From Benincasa hispida (Eukaryota > Streptophyta > Magnoliopsida > Cucurbitales > Cucurbitaceae), in assembly GCF_009727055.1 (NCBI RefSeq), contig NC_052357.1, forward strand, positions 6,090,881-6,154,880: 64,000 bases of DNA, in the 5' to 3' direction. A program made the position numbers and the translations under genes. The first letter of the stretch is position 1. Each line of letters opens with the position of its first letter. Under the pieces are notes generated by a model. That model was not told the origin of the DNA. It searched no databases and was given only the letters and a program-made list of their open reading frames with translations. This document shows positions 36,252 to 47,330 of the stretch, piece after piece.

Positions 36252-36925
36252 ATGGACGGAGATGTTACCACAGGGCCATACAACGACTCGGTTTTGTATT
36301 TACAGTGCAATCATAGATCCGAGGTTATTTGGGAAGACGAGCATATCGATGCAATGCATTGTCGATGAAGAAAAGCTATTATTCACAGGCACGAGACAGA
36401 CCCTCGTATATTGAACTATCTACGAGCTGTCGGATTCTACAGAGTCTCTTGTATAAAATTTATACACGATGGCACCAGGAGACACAAACTTTCCACATGT
36501 TGCATGGAGAGTGTATAATTACACTTCAAGATGTAGTCATCCAATTTGGACTCCCGATTAATGGAAGACCATTGATCATGTCTCTAAATTATGACTAGGA
36601 ACAAATTTGTGCCCTTCTTTTAAGCGTAACCACGAATGACGCCATTCTTAAGAGAGGTCGTCTAAGCCTGCCATGATGTCCACTCCCTCAACATTTGATT
36701 TTTTCCAACAACCCTCAGTACAATAAGCATGGAAAAAGAACAAACTTCACATGTCCATCCAAATATCTATGACCAGTATGTTACATATCGACAACGTAGT
36801 GAAGGTATACACTTTCCAGAGGAAAGTCAACCATCAAGTGTAAGAGGGTGTGACGATCGTGGACACTATGTCACTCAACATGATCGAGCTAGGCGTAATA
36901 GAGGTTCTTCTTCCAGTCGTGAATA
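36252..36925 (+). pseudogene. Plant mobile domain (PMD) gene inside the MULE, broken
   Basis: The start at 36,252 gives MDGDVTTGPYNDSVLYLQ, the usual N-terminus of plant mobile domain proteins (often auto-named serine/threonine phosphatase 7 long form homologue). After a stop at 36,368 the homology continues in another frame: TDPRILNYLRAVGFYRVSCI, then a frame shift to FHMLHGECIITLQDVVIQFG and LPINGRPL (36,490-36,575). A short piece EQICALLLSVTTNDAI follows another stop. Most of the domain core is then missing, and a hydrophilic C-terminal piece (36,729-36,925) ends the gene. PMD proteins are known both as host silencing and development factors (the MAIN/MAIL group) and as passengers of transposons. 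Here the position inside MULE ends points to the second. Confidence 0.8.
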
Positions 36926-37179
36926 AAGAACATTGTACATATGATTAAATTTATTAATGAAATCAATTACGAAAATGCACTTGGAGTCTACAACACATCC
37001 TAAAGAACCTTGACTATTATTTACAATAGTCGAAAGTTAATATCTATATTTTTGCATAAGTTTCTAACAACTTTAAACAAAAAAATAAAAGTAAAAATTA
37101 ATATTGAGTATATCAATCAATCATAGCAATTTCTTAATCTCAAAGCAACAATATTACTATCAAATCAATCATAGATATT
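36926..37179. other. AT-rich spacer between the PMD gene and the array
   Basis: No gene is visible. The spacer leads into the CGATCG-motif array. Confidence 0.4.
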
Positions 37180-38110
37180 ACTAAGCGATCGGATAGATAT
37201 TACTAAGCGATCGGAGAGAATACTAAGCGATCGTTTGGCTAATACTAAGCGATCGTTTAGATAATACTAAGTGATCGGATAGATATTACTAAGCGATCAA
37301 AGAGAATATTAAGTGATCGTTTGGCTAATACCAAGTGATCGTTTAGATAATACTAAGAGATCGTTTAGCTAATTGTTACGCAATCGTTTAGATATCTATT
37401 ACGCGATCGTGTACTAATTTATAAAGCGAACGTTTGGATAATACTAAGCGATCACTTAGGTTTTGTTATTCGATCATTTAGATAATACTAAGAGATCATT
37501 TAGGTTTTGTTAAACAATCGTTTATAGAATACTAAGCGATTGTTTAGCTAACTGTTCCGCGATCGTTTAAATATCCATTATGCGATCGTTTGGTTAATAT
37601 TAAGCGTTCGTTTAAATAATACTAAGCAATCGTTTAGCTAACTGTTAGTTTAGATATCCATTATGCGATCGTGTACTAATTTATAAAGCGGTCGTTTGGC
37701 TAATACTAAGCGATCGCCTAGGTTTTTTTTATTCGATCATTTAGATAATACTAAGCGATTGTTTAGGTTTTGTTAAGCGATCGTTTAGCTAAATGTTACG
37801 TAATCGTTTAGATATCCATTACGCGATCGTGTACTAATTTATAAAGCAATCGTTTGGCTAATACTAAGCGCTTGTTTAGGTTTTGTTATGCGATCGTTTA
37901 GATAATACTAAGCGATCATTTAGGTTTTGTTAAGCGATCGTTTAGCTAATTGTTACGCAATCATTTAGATATCCATAACGCGATCGTGTACTAATTTATA
38001 AAGTGATCGTTTGGCTAACACTAAGCAATCGCTTAGGTTTTGTTATGTGGTCGTTTAGATAATACTAAGCGATTGTTTTCCTAACTATTACGCGATCGTT
38101 TAGTTTTCGT
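37180..38110. repeat. CGATCG-motif array 3 in the MULE (about 40 units)
   Basis: Units of about 20-22 bp such as atactaagcgatcgtttag, with variable tails (gataat, gctaat, gttttgtta). A higher-order period is visible: gtactaatttataaag occurs at 37,411, 37,673, 37,831 and 37,988, so the last steps are 158 and 157 bp. The core cgatcg is its own reverse complement. Confidence 0.9.
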
Positions 38111-38211
38111 TTAGATAAATTTGTACTAAATTTGTAGAATACAATTGGTGTTGTACATTTAACTAAACAAATAAATAACTAAGAGAACGTTTAGATAAAT
38201 TTGTGATAAAA

Positions 38212-38508
38212 TTACATATTGTACAGTACAATTGGTGTTGTACATAATATAATTGGTGCTAAAATTACAAATTGTATAGTACAATTGATGTGTATATCAA
38301 ACAGATCCGGATCAATATTCAGTTGTTGGTGCATCATAATCACTAATTCACTGACCGTTATATCATTTCTGACTTTCAGACCTTTCATATGACCACTAAC
38401 ATAATTTCTTCCAGACTCATCCCAATCCCCACCAAATCGTACAAAGATACGAAGTAGCGTCATTGATCTGCAATTGGATAAACAAATCATTGATAAATGA
38501 ACGATCAT
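38212..38508 (-). pseudogene. MULE-type N-terminal exon on the minus strand
   Basis: Read on the minus strand from the acceptor-like ccaattgcag, a protein with RIFVRFGGDWDESGRNYVSG, HMKGLKVRNDITVSELV and NIDPDLFDIHINC can be read. This is the pattern of the first exon of many MULE transposases, which have a small N-terminal domain ahead of the MuDR domain. It points away from the plus-strand transposase gene, so it belongs to a second gene copy or to an inverted rearrangement. No further exons follow to the left; the frame decays at about 38,260 into repeated gtacaattggtgttgtac-like sequence. Confidence 0.6.
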
Positions 38509-38754
38509 GTATAAATTACTAAGCGATCGTGTATAGCCATTGATCTACAATTGGATAAACAAATCATTGATAAATGAACGATCATGTATAAATTACTAAG
38601 CGATCGTGTATAGCCATTGATCTACAATTGGATAAACAAATCATTGATAAATGAACGATCATGTATAAATTACTAAGCGATCGTGTATAGCCATTGATCT
38701 ACAATTGGATAAACAAATCATTGATAAGTGAACGATCGTGTATAAATTACTAAA
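38464..38754 (+). repeat. 77-bp tandem repeat, 3.8 units
   Basis: Units start at 38,464, 38,541, 38,618 and 38,695, exactly 77 bp apart. They are almost identical, and each contains tactaagcgatcgtgtatag. The fourth is cut after 60 bp by the copia C insertion. Related CGATCG units resume at 44,368 on the other side. Confidence 0.95.
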
Positions 38755-38971
38755 TATTGAAATAGAAAAGAAAGAAATGACATAAGGAGTTTATGTGGAA
38801 AACCCTAATTCAAGGAAGAAAAACCACGATAGAAAAGATTTTATTACTTTAATGTCATGCATACAAGAGACCCCAACCTCAAATATAAATAGGATGAGGG
38901 GAAATTCTAATTTAGCAAATATAGAGTAAACTACAAAACCGCCCTTAAGGCTAATTCAACATATTCCAACA
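38755..38971 (-). repeat. Copia C 3' LTR
   Basis: 217 bp, from tattgaaatag to tattccaaca (plus-strand view). About 90 percent identical to the right LTR by eye. It contains tataaataggatgagggg, probably the promoter region. Confidence 0.93.
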
Positions 38972-38989
38972 CTCCCCCTCAAGTTGGGG

Positions 38990-41900
38990 CGTAGATATCG
39001 GCAAAACACAACTTGTTAATACAAGCTTCAAACGTCTGTCTCGATAACCCTTTTGTAAGAACATCTGCAACCTATTGAACTGAAGGTACATAGGGAATAC
39101 AGATAACTCTACGGTCAAACTTCTCTTTAATAAAGTGCCTGTCAATTTCCACGTGTTTGGTTCTATCATGTTACACGTAGAAAAACTGATGGCAACCTTA
39201 TTATCACAATAGAGCTTCATGAGACCCGGACTACACTGTTGAAGATTAGACAAAACTTTCTGCAACCAGATTTCTTCACACACTCCTAGACTCATAGCTC
39301 TATACTCTACCTCAGCACTACTTCTGGCCACTACACCCTGTTTTTTACTCCGCCAAGTCACCAAATTTTTCCTCACAAAGGTACAGAACCCTGAGGTTGA
39401 CTTTCTATCAGTCATAGATCCGAACCAATCTGAGTAGGTATACGCCTCGATGCTTCGTGTGTCATATTTTCTGAACACTAAGCCCTTCCCAGGGGTGGAC
39501 TTCAGGTATCTCAAAATTCAAGTCACTGCTTCCATGTGCTCCTCATATGCATTCTGCATGAACTGACTTACCACACTCACAGCATAGGAGATGTCGGGCC
39601 TAGTATGAGATAAGTAAATCGGTTTTCCTACTAGGCGTTGATACCTCTCCTTATTCACAGGAACTCCTTTCGAAATGCTTTTCAGTTTGCCATTGACCTC
39701 AATAGGAGTGTCAATGGGTTTGCATCCAGTCATTCCTATTTTCTTCAACAAGTCCAGAGTGTATTTCTATTGAGATACAGATATTCCTACTTTTGATCTT
39801 GCCACTTCCATCTCGAGAAAATACCTCAAACTACCAAGATCCATAATTTCAAATTCGCCTACCATTCTCTATTTCAGCTTAGCAATTTCTATCATGTCAT
39901 CTCATGATAAAATGATGTCATCAACATACACCACCAACATAGCAATCTTTCCTAAAGGTAATTTTTTGGTAAACAAAGTATGATCAGAATGCCCCTGAAC
40001 AAACCCTTGGGACTTAAACAAACACGGTGAACCTGTCAAACCATGCCCTAAGGGACTGCTTCAACCCATATAAGGACTTCCTGAGTTTGCAAACATGATT
40101 CCCAAACTTAGCTTCGAAACCTGGAGGCGGACTCATGTAAACTTCCTCTTCTAACTCACCATTTAGGAAGGTATTTTTTACATCTAGTTGATGTGAGGGC
40201 CAATCTTTATTTACGACAACAGACAAAAGAACACGGATCGTGTTTAACTTAGCCACTGGGGCAAAAGTTTCTAAATAATCAATCTCATACGTCTGAGTGA
40301 ACCCTTTAGCAACTAACCTGGCCTTATATCTCTCGAGCGTTCCGTCAGACTTATACTTCACTGTGAACACCCATTTGCAACCAACTGTTTTATGACCTCT
40401 AGGGAGAGCTACTAACTCCTAAGTCTTACTTGTCTCGAGAGCTCTCATTTCTTCCATTACTGCCACTTTCCACTCGAGAACTTCCATGGCCGCATGTACA
40501 CTGGTAGGTATTGCTGGAGCATCTAGTTGGGTAGTGAAAGCCTTAAAAACAGGAGATAAGTTACTATAGGTCATATAACTATGCAGAGGGTACTTTGTAC
40601 CTGACCTGGTTCCCTTCTTCAGAGCAATTGGCATATCCAGAGTGGTATCATAATTGTTAATTTTCGTCGGTCTCTCTTCAGTATCAGACTTCTGAGACAA
40701 TTCTACATCTTCTTGAGGATCTTCCAGCACCTTATTATCTCCTGAAATTTCAACCTTCTCTAAACTCGTCTCATCATTTTCTATGTTCCCAGACTTCTCT
40801 TCAAGAATTTCCTCTGAAACAACAGGATCTTGAACCTGAGCTGGTTCTGATGCTTAGACACTTTCCGATGGAACACCAGGGGTTTCCTGAGTTTCCTTTA
40901 TGAGATTCTTCCTATAGTATGTTATCTAGGGCACTTGTCTAGTAGGAAGGATAGACACTAAAATAGTAGAAGCAGAATTAGGTTCGAGACTAGGTAGACT
41001 GGGTTTAGGAATATTAGGACTAGGCTCAAGATTGAAGCTAATAGGTACGGAGTATGTGGAACTGTTAGTCTCTTCACACGTGATCTCCCCCTGAAGATGA
41101 CTAACGGGAAATAACGATTTATCTTCAAGGAACGTGACATCCATAGTGACAAAGTATTTTATGGAAGATGGGTGAAAGCATTTATAACCTCGCTGATGAA
41201 GGGGATACCTGACAAACACACACTTTTGAGCTCGTGGGGCAAACTTAGTCCGGTGTGGACCATGAGTATGAACAAAATCTGTACATCAAAACACACAAAG
41301 AGGAACCTCAGGAATAAGACGGGTAGACTGACAGAACTTTTTGAAGCACTCAAGAGATATTTGAAATTTTAGAACTCGTGAAGGCATCCTATTAATGAGA
41401 TGGGTTTCGGTAAGAACCACATCTCCCCACAAGTACGAAAGGAGGGATGCTGAAACCATCAAGGAACGAGCAACTTCAATGAGATGGCGATTTTTCCATT
41501 CAGCCACCCCATTTTGTTGTGGAGTATACGCACATGAGTTCTGATGGATGATCCCTTTTGACGCTAGAAATTCCTGGAGGGTATGATTGACAAACTCACA
41601 ACCGTTGTCACTCTGAAGAATGACAATCTCTGTGTGAACTATGTTAATATAGTGGTATAGAATTGTTTGAAGGTAGGTAGAACCTCGAACTTATCAGCAA
41701 GAAGATATACCCATGTAAGTCAGGTATAGTCATCGATGAAAGTTACAAACCACCGTTTACCAGACAGGGTAGAGATGTTTGAGGGACCCAAACATCACTG
41801 TGGATCAGATGGAAAGGCTGGATAGGTTTATAGGGCTGAGAAACAAAAGACACACGAGGTTGTTTAGCACGTATACAGACATCACAAGATAACAAAGAAA

Positions 41901-44128
41901 CATTCACATTATGGAATAAGTGGGGAAACAAATATCGCATATATTAAAAACTTGGATGTCTAAGACGAAGATGCCACAATAAATAATCTTTTTCAGACAT
42001 AGTAAAAGAAGATAAAAGGCTAGTCCTAAACAAGTTCCTGGAGGAAGCATCTTCAGAAAGGAAATAGAGGCCTCTGTCATATCGGGCAATGCCAATCGTC
42101 TTTCCTGAGCTCAAGTCCTGAAACAAGGCAGAATCTGGTGAGAAGAAAACTCTACAGTTCAAATATTTTATTATTTTACTTATTGATAACAAGTTGTAAG
42201 AAATTTTGGGCACATGTAGGACATTTTGTAGAATTAATCCCTGAAATGGTGACAGTTTGCCTTTTCCAGCAACAGGAGCGAAGGACCCATCCACAATTCA
42301 AATCCTCTCATTTCCAGCACTTGGATAATACGAGAGAAATCGATCGGATGAGCCAATCAAGTGATCGGTCGCTCCTGAATCTAGAATCCATAATTCATTC
42401 CCTTCAACAAGAAAACTAAAAGATTGAGGGTTACCTGATTGTGCAACTATTCCAATCCCTATGGTGCCTGAATCACCCGGGTTGGTCACTGGAGGCTATG
42501 TTTGAGGTTGTGTGGCCCCTCAACCAATTCACTCACTAGAGCACGACCGGATTTTGACTTGTCATTTAGAGGGCGACGTTTACCATTTGGAGGCCGACCA
42601 TACAATTTCCAACACTGATCCTTCATGTGCCACTGTTTTTTGCAATGCTCACACACTGGGGGTGTTTCACTATTCTGCTTGTCACCATCAGATCTAGTGG
42701 ATTTCACCCCAAAGGCAGTTGACTCTACAGTGGTAACACCCGACCCATTCATTGCACTTGATCTATCTTCTTCCAATCTAACCTCTAAACAGACCTCCAT
42801 GAGAGATGGTATTGGTTTCTCGCTTAGTATTCGACTCCGAACTATATCAAATTTGGGGTGCAACCCTGCAAGAAAATCATACACACGCTCAACCTCTTCT
42901 ATCTTCGAGTACTAAATGCCATCTTGCGGGCAGTTCCAGATGATCTCCCGACATAGATCCATTTCTTCCATAACAAAGACATCTTGTTGAAGTATGACGT
43001 TACATCCATGCTCCCTTGTTTGCATTCATGAACCTGTCTACGTAGAGTATACATGCGGATGTGTTCTGACGCCTCGAATATAACCGTCGGACTGCATCCT
43101 AGATATCTCGGGCAGTAGCTGAATAGAGTAAAAGTTTACGAATTTGTGGTTCCATGTTACTGATCAACATCGAGCGGAGCAATGAATCTTCTGCCTTCTA
43201 GACACGCTCTTGAGGATCCCCAGGATTCGTCATGGTATCTCTCCAATCAAGTATCCAAACTTATGGCGTCCCTTAAGAACCATTTTAATTGTTTGGGACC
43301 AAGAGAAGTAATTTTGTCCATTCAACTTCTCTCCCGCGATCATTCCTGCAGAGTTTCCTATAGTCCCAGATAAAAGATTAGTAGTAAACATTGATACCAT
43401 ATTTTCTGAATAAATCGGGGAAGAATCATGGCCATTCAAGCTGGCTCCAAGAGCGGCCATCTGTTGTTGGATACTGACCAATTGTTGTTGGAGTTCCCCA
43501 TGAGATTCAGATCTGGGGTGTTTCTGTCCATAGGTCATGGAATTTTCTTCAACAGAAACACCCATTCGAAACTGAGGTTGAATTGGGTACACATGAGAAA
43601 CCACCATGGTACTGTGAGGAGACTACTGCCGGAATCCCACCGGCGGAAAAATACGGCAGCCCGTGATCGGCTTTGCTCCTAAGTGGCTGCGATGGTGGGT
43701 AACGGACAGAGGGCTCGGCGATCGGCTGCGAGATTGAAGAAAACGTGCCAATCTGACCCGACCCAGCAACTGGAGCGAACCCACGACCGTCTGGAGCAAA
43801 CCCAATCATGTGCAAAGTCGAAGGACCCCATCGACGATGTTCGACTGGTACGCTGCGTCTGGGAGCTGTTTGGCGCGCTGGTTGGAGCGAATCCACCAGA
43901 GCCCTGTGTCGATCGCGATCTAAGGCAAGTCTAAGGTCCGAGATGCACGCCGACTGGGTTATTGAAGTCTGGCAGCAGGGCTCCAAATGGGTCGAGTTGC
44001 GCTGGGTTTAAGATGGTTTGGAGATATCGATCAACGACTGCTTGAATCACAGCCACATTAGTCGTGTCTGCCAGTGTACCTTCACCTATCAAGTTTGATG
44101 ACTGAGTTTCTTCTATTGAGGCTAGGGT
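38990..44128 (-). pseudogene. Copia C gag-pol polyprotein, broken
   Basis: On the minus strand gag starts right after the primer-binding site (MVSEQGDETLASIEE, 44,150-43,931). It continues at 43,607-43,230 (LNGQNYFSWSQTIKMVLKGR) and 42,884-42,486, which ends with a zinc knuckle (CEHCKKQWHMKDQCW). Protease has an intact LWILDSGATDH at about 42,390. The gag-pre-integrase domain is at 42,294-41,944 (LLWHLRLRHPS). Integrase runs through about 41,940-41,160 and reverse transcriptase through 40,730-39,518, with [19 protein letters not shown] and [15 protein letters not shown]; the catalytic YVDD is near 39,925. RNase H is at 39,514-38,951, with KSTSGFCTFVRKNLVTWRSK and SSAEVEYRAMS. At least five frame breaks separate these pieces, so it is inactive, although several domains are well kept. 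Confidence 0.9.
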
Positions 44129-44151
44129 TTCATCACCTTGCTCTGATACCA

Positions 44152-44367
44152 TATTGAAATAGAAAAGAAAGAAATGACACAAAGAATTTACGTGGAAAAC
44201 TCTAATTCAGGGAAGAAAAACCACGATAGAAAAGGTTTTATTATTTTAATGTCATGCATACAAGAGACCTCGACCTCAGATATAAATAGGATGAGGGGAA
44301 ACCCTAATTTAGCAAATATAGAGTAAACTATAAAACCGCCCTTAGGCTAATTCAACATATTTCAACA
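44152..44367 (-). repeat. Copia C 5' LTR
   Basis: 216 bp, the partner of 38,755-38,971. The primer-binding site gctctgataccat (plus view, 44,139-44,151) adjoins it. Confidence 0.93.
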
Positions 44368-44500
44368 CTAAGCAATCGTGTATAAATTACTAAGCGATCA
44401 TGTATAATTTATTAAGCGATCGTGTATAAATTACTAAGCGATCGTGTATAATTTACTAAACAATCGCATAGTAACTTATTAACGATTACTAAATAATCGT
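44368..44500. repeat. CGATCG-motif array, right of copia C
   Basis: Six or seven units such as attactaagcgatcgtgta, leading directly into the MULE right end. It is the continuation of the 77-bp/CGATCG repeats that copia C split. Confidence 0.85.
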
Positions 44501-44689
44501 GTTCAACAGACGCATTCTGACTCAGTTTAATTTTTTTAATGCAGCGTATGGAGAAAAAATAATAAAATATTCCCGAAGACGTATTCGGATGGGTACAAAA
44601 AAAACTACCTCTTTCCCCTAAATAAGTTGGAAATCCTCCCATTTTCCCCAATTAACTTTCAAAACAACCCCCAATCTAAATAACCCCCA
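44500..44689 (-). repeat. MULE right terminal inverted repeat
   Basis: Its reverse complement aligns with the left end (gggttatttagattggggg, gttgttttgaaag, aacttatttagggg, cagaatgcgtctgttgaac). Confidence 0.8.
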
Positions 44690-44698
44690 AAATTACGG

Positions 44699-46480
44699 CA
44701 GTGGAAAGTTTTTCTGACGTCTCAATAATGTATTTGTATATTTATCTATGCAATATTGAGGATATATCACAAAAGTGTTCGAGTTTTAATTGTTGAAATA
44801 TAGTAATATTTTGAAAAATGGTCATAAACAACCATTTTTTAAGTTTCATCTTTCACAGCTAGCATTTTCTTAAATTGTTAAAATAGTTTTTCCGATCAAG
44901 ATTGACATCGAATTTTGAATTATAAAAATAATTTTTCATCTTATATCCAAATATCAATTCTTTCGGACTTTCTCGGTACAATTTTGTCGGGGATGAACAC
45001 CAAGATCATGCTTTGTCGGTGAAATTTTGCTTGAAATGAACATCAAAATTCACATAATTTTTTCAAATATTATGCAATCTTTCTATTTTTAAATTTTGGA
45101 AATATGAGAAAGGTTAGTAAGATTTGAGAAAATTATATCAATCTCATTTCTCATCTTGGCCGAGATTCCATCGAGAAAACTCAAAAAAATCGATAGTTTG
45201 AATATAAGATGAAAAAGTTATATTCAAAAGTTAACTTTTTCTACAAATCTTGGTGGTCAATCTCAATCAAGAATAATAATAATAATAATAATAAAACTAT
45301 TTTAATGTGTTTAAAAAAAAAACGTGCTAGTTGTGAAATTTGAACTTAAATAATGTTATTTTTTACAATTTCTTCAATATTATACCTACTTCGCGATATA
45401 TCGATGTCGTTTTACTTATCTAGTTTTAATTGTGTAGAGAATTCTAAATCATATTTATCTCAATCTCATGTCGCCTTAGTATATTCACTTGTATGTGTGT
45501 TGATAAGTACAGTAATATTTATTCTCAGGTCACGATCATATCATCTATTTGTTAAAAAATTGGAGGTAAAAGTCAAGTGTACAACTCAATTAGATTAGAC
45601 ATATATCATTGATACAAGTGGTCTCAAATTGGAACCACCATTCTCACTTGAACTCAAAATAATAATGAGTAAAATAACTATAAAAAAACTAAGTCCAAAT
45701 GGTAATGTTTTCATTTTTCTTTTTAATTTTCAATATTATGGTGTCTTCTTTTCTAAAACCACATTAGAACTCTTCCTTGTGGGGGTTGGGGGTTATAAAA
45801 CAAGCGCAATGGTATAATTTACAAGTATGTTTATGCCAAAATAAAATTAGTTAAAAAAATAGTAAGTTAAAATATCAATTTTGATCCCTACACTTTGAAA
45901 TTTGTTTAAATTCACATACTTTCAATTATCCAACTTTAACTTCTAACTTTCAAATTTTAAAATTAGTCTCCTAATTTATTGACTTTTTTAAAAAAAAAAA
46001 AAAAAATTGTTATCTATTAGCATTTTTACTATAAATTGAAAAACATATTCACACATTGTATTTATTTATAAAATATTATTATTATAATTATTTAACCAAA
46101 TATAAAAAAATTAATTTTGAAAGACTAAATTTAATATTTATTAAAAATACATAAACCAAAATCTATTTAAGACTAAGAGTTTGTTTGGATTGACTTGAGA
46201 AAAAAATGTTTTACTCATTTTTATTTAAACATTTTTTATATAAAAAAAAATAAAATACACTTGAAAAACTATTTTGAATGATTGTCAAACACTCCAATTT
46301 CTTTCTAAATGGCTTATTTTTTAAAATTAAACACTTGAAAATATATTCCAAATACAAAATGAAATAATTATTAGTAAATAGAAACGGCCTAGATGGAGGC
46401 TAAAATAGGTGTTTACTTCAACAACAAAACAAATAAATTTGAAAGAAAGTTATTTAAAAAAACAAAAACAAAAAAAACTA
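44699..46480. other. Intergenic, AT-rich
   Basis: No gene supported. It contains an AAT microsatellite (about 45,276-45,294), A/T runs, and short open frames at 45,353-45,598 and 45,629-45,817 without recognisable domains. Confidence 0.5.
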
Positions 46481-46870
46481 ATGAAAAAATTTGTAAGTCT
46501 ATTTTGTTTAGGGATGTACACGGGTTGTTAGGTTAGGGTGGGTTAAGGAGATTTTTTAGACCAATCCAAATATTCGGGTTGGTTGGGTTGGCTACCCGAA
46601 TACGGTCTCCAACCCAACTATTAAACGTCGAATAAGGTTGAGTTGAGTTGTCAGGCTATTTATTTGGCATAACAACACACATGTCTCTAATAAAGACCCT
46701 ATATTTCACTTTTGTCCAGCTTTTCCATTATTTTCAGAAATGTCCAAATGGTTTCTTAATCACATAAAAATAAGAATCTAATTACCTTTTTGTCCTCAAC
46801 CTATAATCAATTACACATTTTTCCAAAAATGAAACTCAAAGGTTTCCTTAATTCACGATCACGTGTAGTT
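46481..46870. other. Possible transposon end, GGGTTGGG-rich
   Basis: The segment 46,515-46,660 is rich in gggttggttgggttgg-like words, a pattern often seen at the ends of non-autonomous hAT-type elements. A weak inverted counterpart (aaccaaaccaatccg, caacccaactctaactcg) lies at 50,550-50,615. The link between the two is uncertain. Confidence 0.25.
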
Positions 46871-47330
46871 TTTATTTTAACCATTTTTTTTTTCCAAAAC
46901 CCTCATTCTCTCTACCTCCCTCGTTCTCTCCATCTTTACAACAGCCCACAAAGACCAAATTGGTGATCAGTTCACTGGTGACCACACTGGACAACAAACA
47001 ACATACAAAGAACGACAGATGCAGAGTGGAACTCGAGCGAGGAACGACTAACTTAGAGTGAAATAGTGAGCAACTCAGCTGGGCGGTGAACAATGACTCG
47101 GCTTGACGGCGGATGGCAACTTGACTTGGATGACGGTGCAGACATGGCTGATTTGGCTCGGCAACCTTGAACAATGCACAACTCGGCTAGATGGCGAACA
47201 ACGAGTGACTTGGCTTGACGGCGGATGCCAGATTCGAATGATGGTGATAACGCGGCAGATGATTGAACGACGGTAGATGGACATGGACAACGAATGGTCA
47301 AACAACGACATAAATGATATATACTATGAT
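46871..47330. repeat. GC-richer block with a roughly 110-bp tandem duplication
   Basis: caactcagctgggcggtgaa (47,071) and caactcggctagatggcgaa (47,179) start two diverged units. ggcttgacggcggatg occurs in both (47,100 and 47,212). A pyrimidine-rich stretch precedes them. Open frames on the minus strand have no recognisable domain. Confidence 0.5.

Larger units (their letters stand above)
38755..44367 (-). mobile_element. Copia C: Ty1/copia retrotransposon nested in the MULE
   Basis: Two LTRs of 217 and 216 bp bracket a minus-strand copia polyprotein. Minus-strand landmarks are a primer-binding site ATGGTATCAGAGC beside the right LTR and a polypurine tract TTGAGGGGGAG beside the left one. The element ends are TG...TA rather than TG...CA. 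The flanking words ctaaa (38,750-38,754) and ctaag (44,368-44,372) look like a 5-bp target duplication with one change. Total length is 5,613 bp. The reading frame is broken in several places. Confidence 0.93.
31361..44689 (+). mobile_element. Mutator-like (MULE) transposon, about 13.3 kb
   Basis: Long imperfect terminal inverted repeats (31,361-31,590 and 44,500-44,689 inverted) share ggttattgagat/gggttatttagat, gttgttttgaaa, taattggrgaaaa, aacttatttagg and cagaatgtgtct-type segments. Between them are a MuDR/MULE transposase, a PMD gene and long repeat arrays. The 9-mer aaattacgg occurs at 31,324-31,332 and again at 44,690-44,698, and 9 bp is the usual MULE target duplication size. On the left, 28 extra bases separate it from the TIR, so this assignment is tentative. 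A copia element (38,755-44,367) is nested inside. The genes are broken. Confidence 0.8.

Noticed and set aside
37180..38110. CRISPR-like array
   Set aside because: The repeats are degenerate and contiguous without unique spacers, and the genome is a plant one. It is a tandem array inside a transposon.
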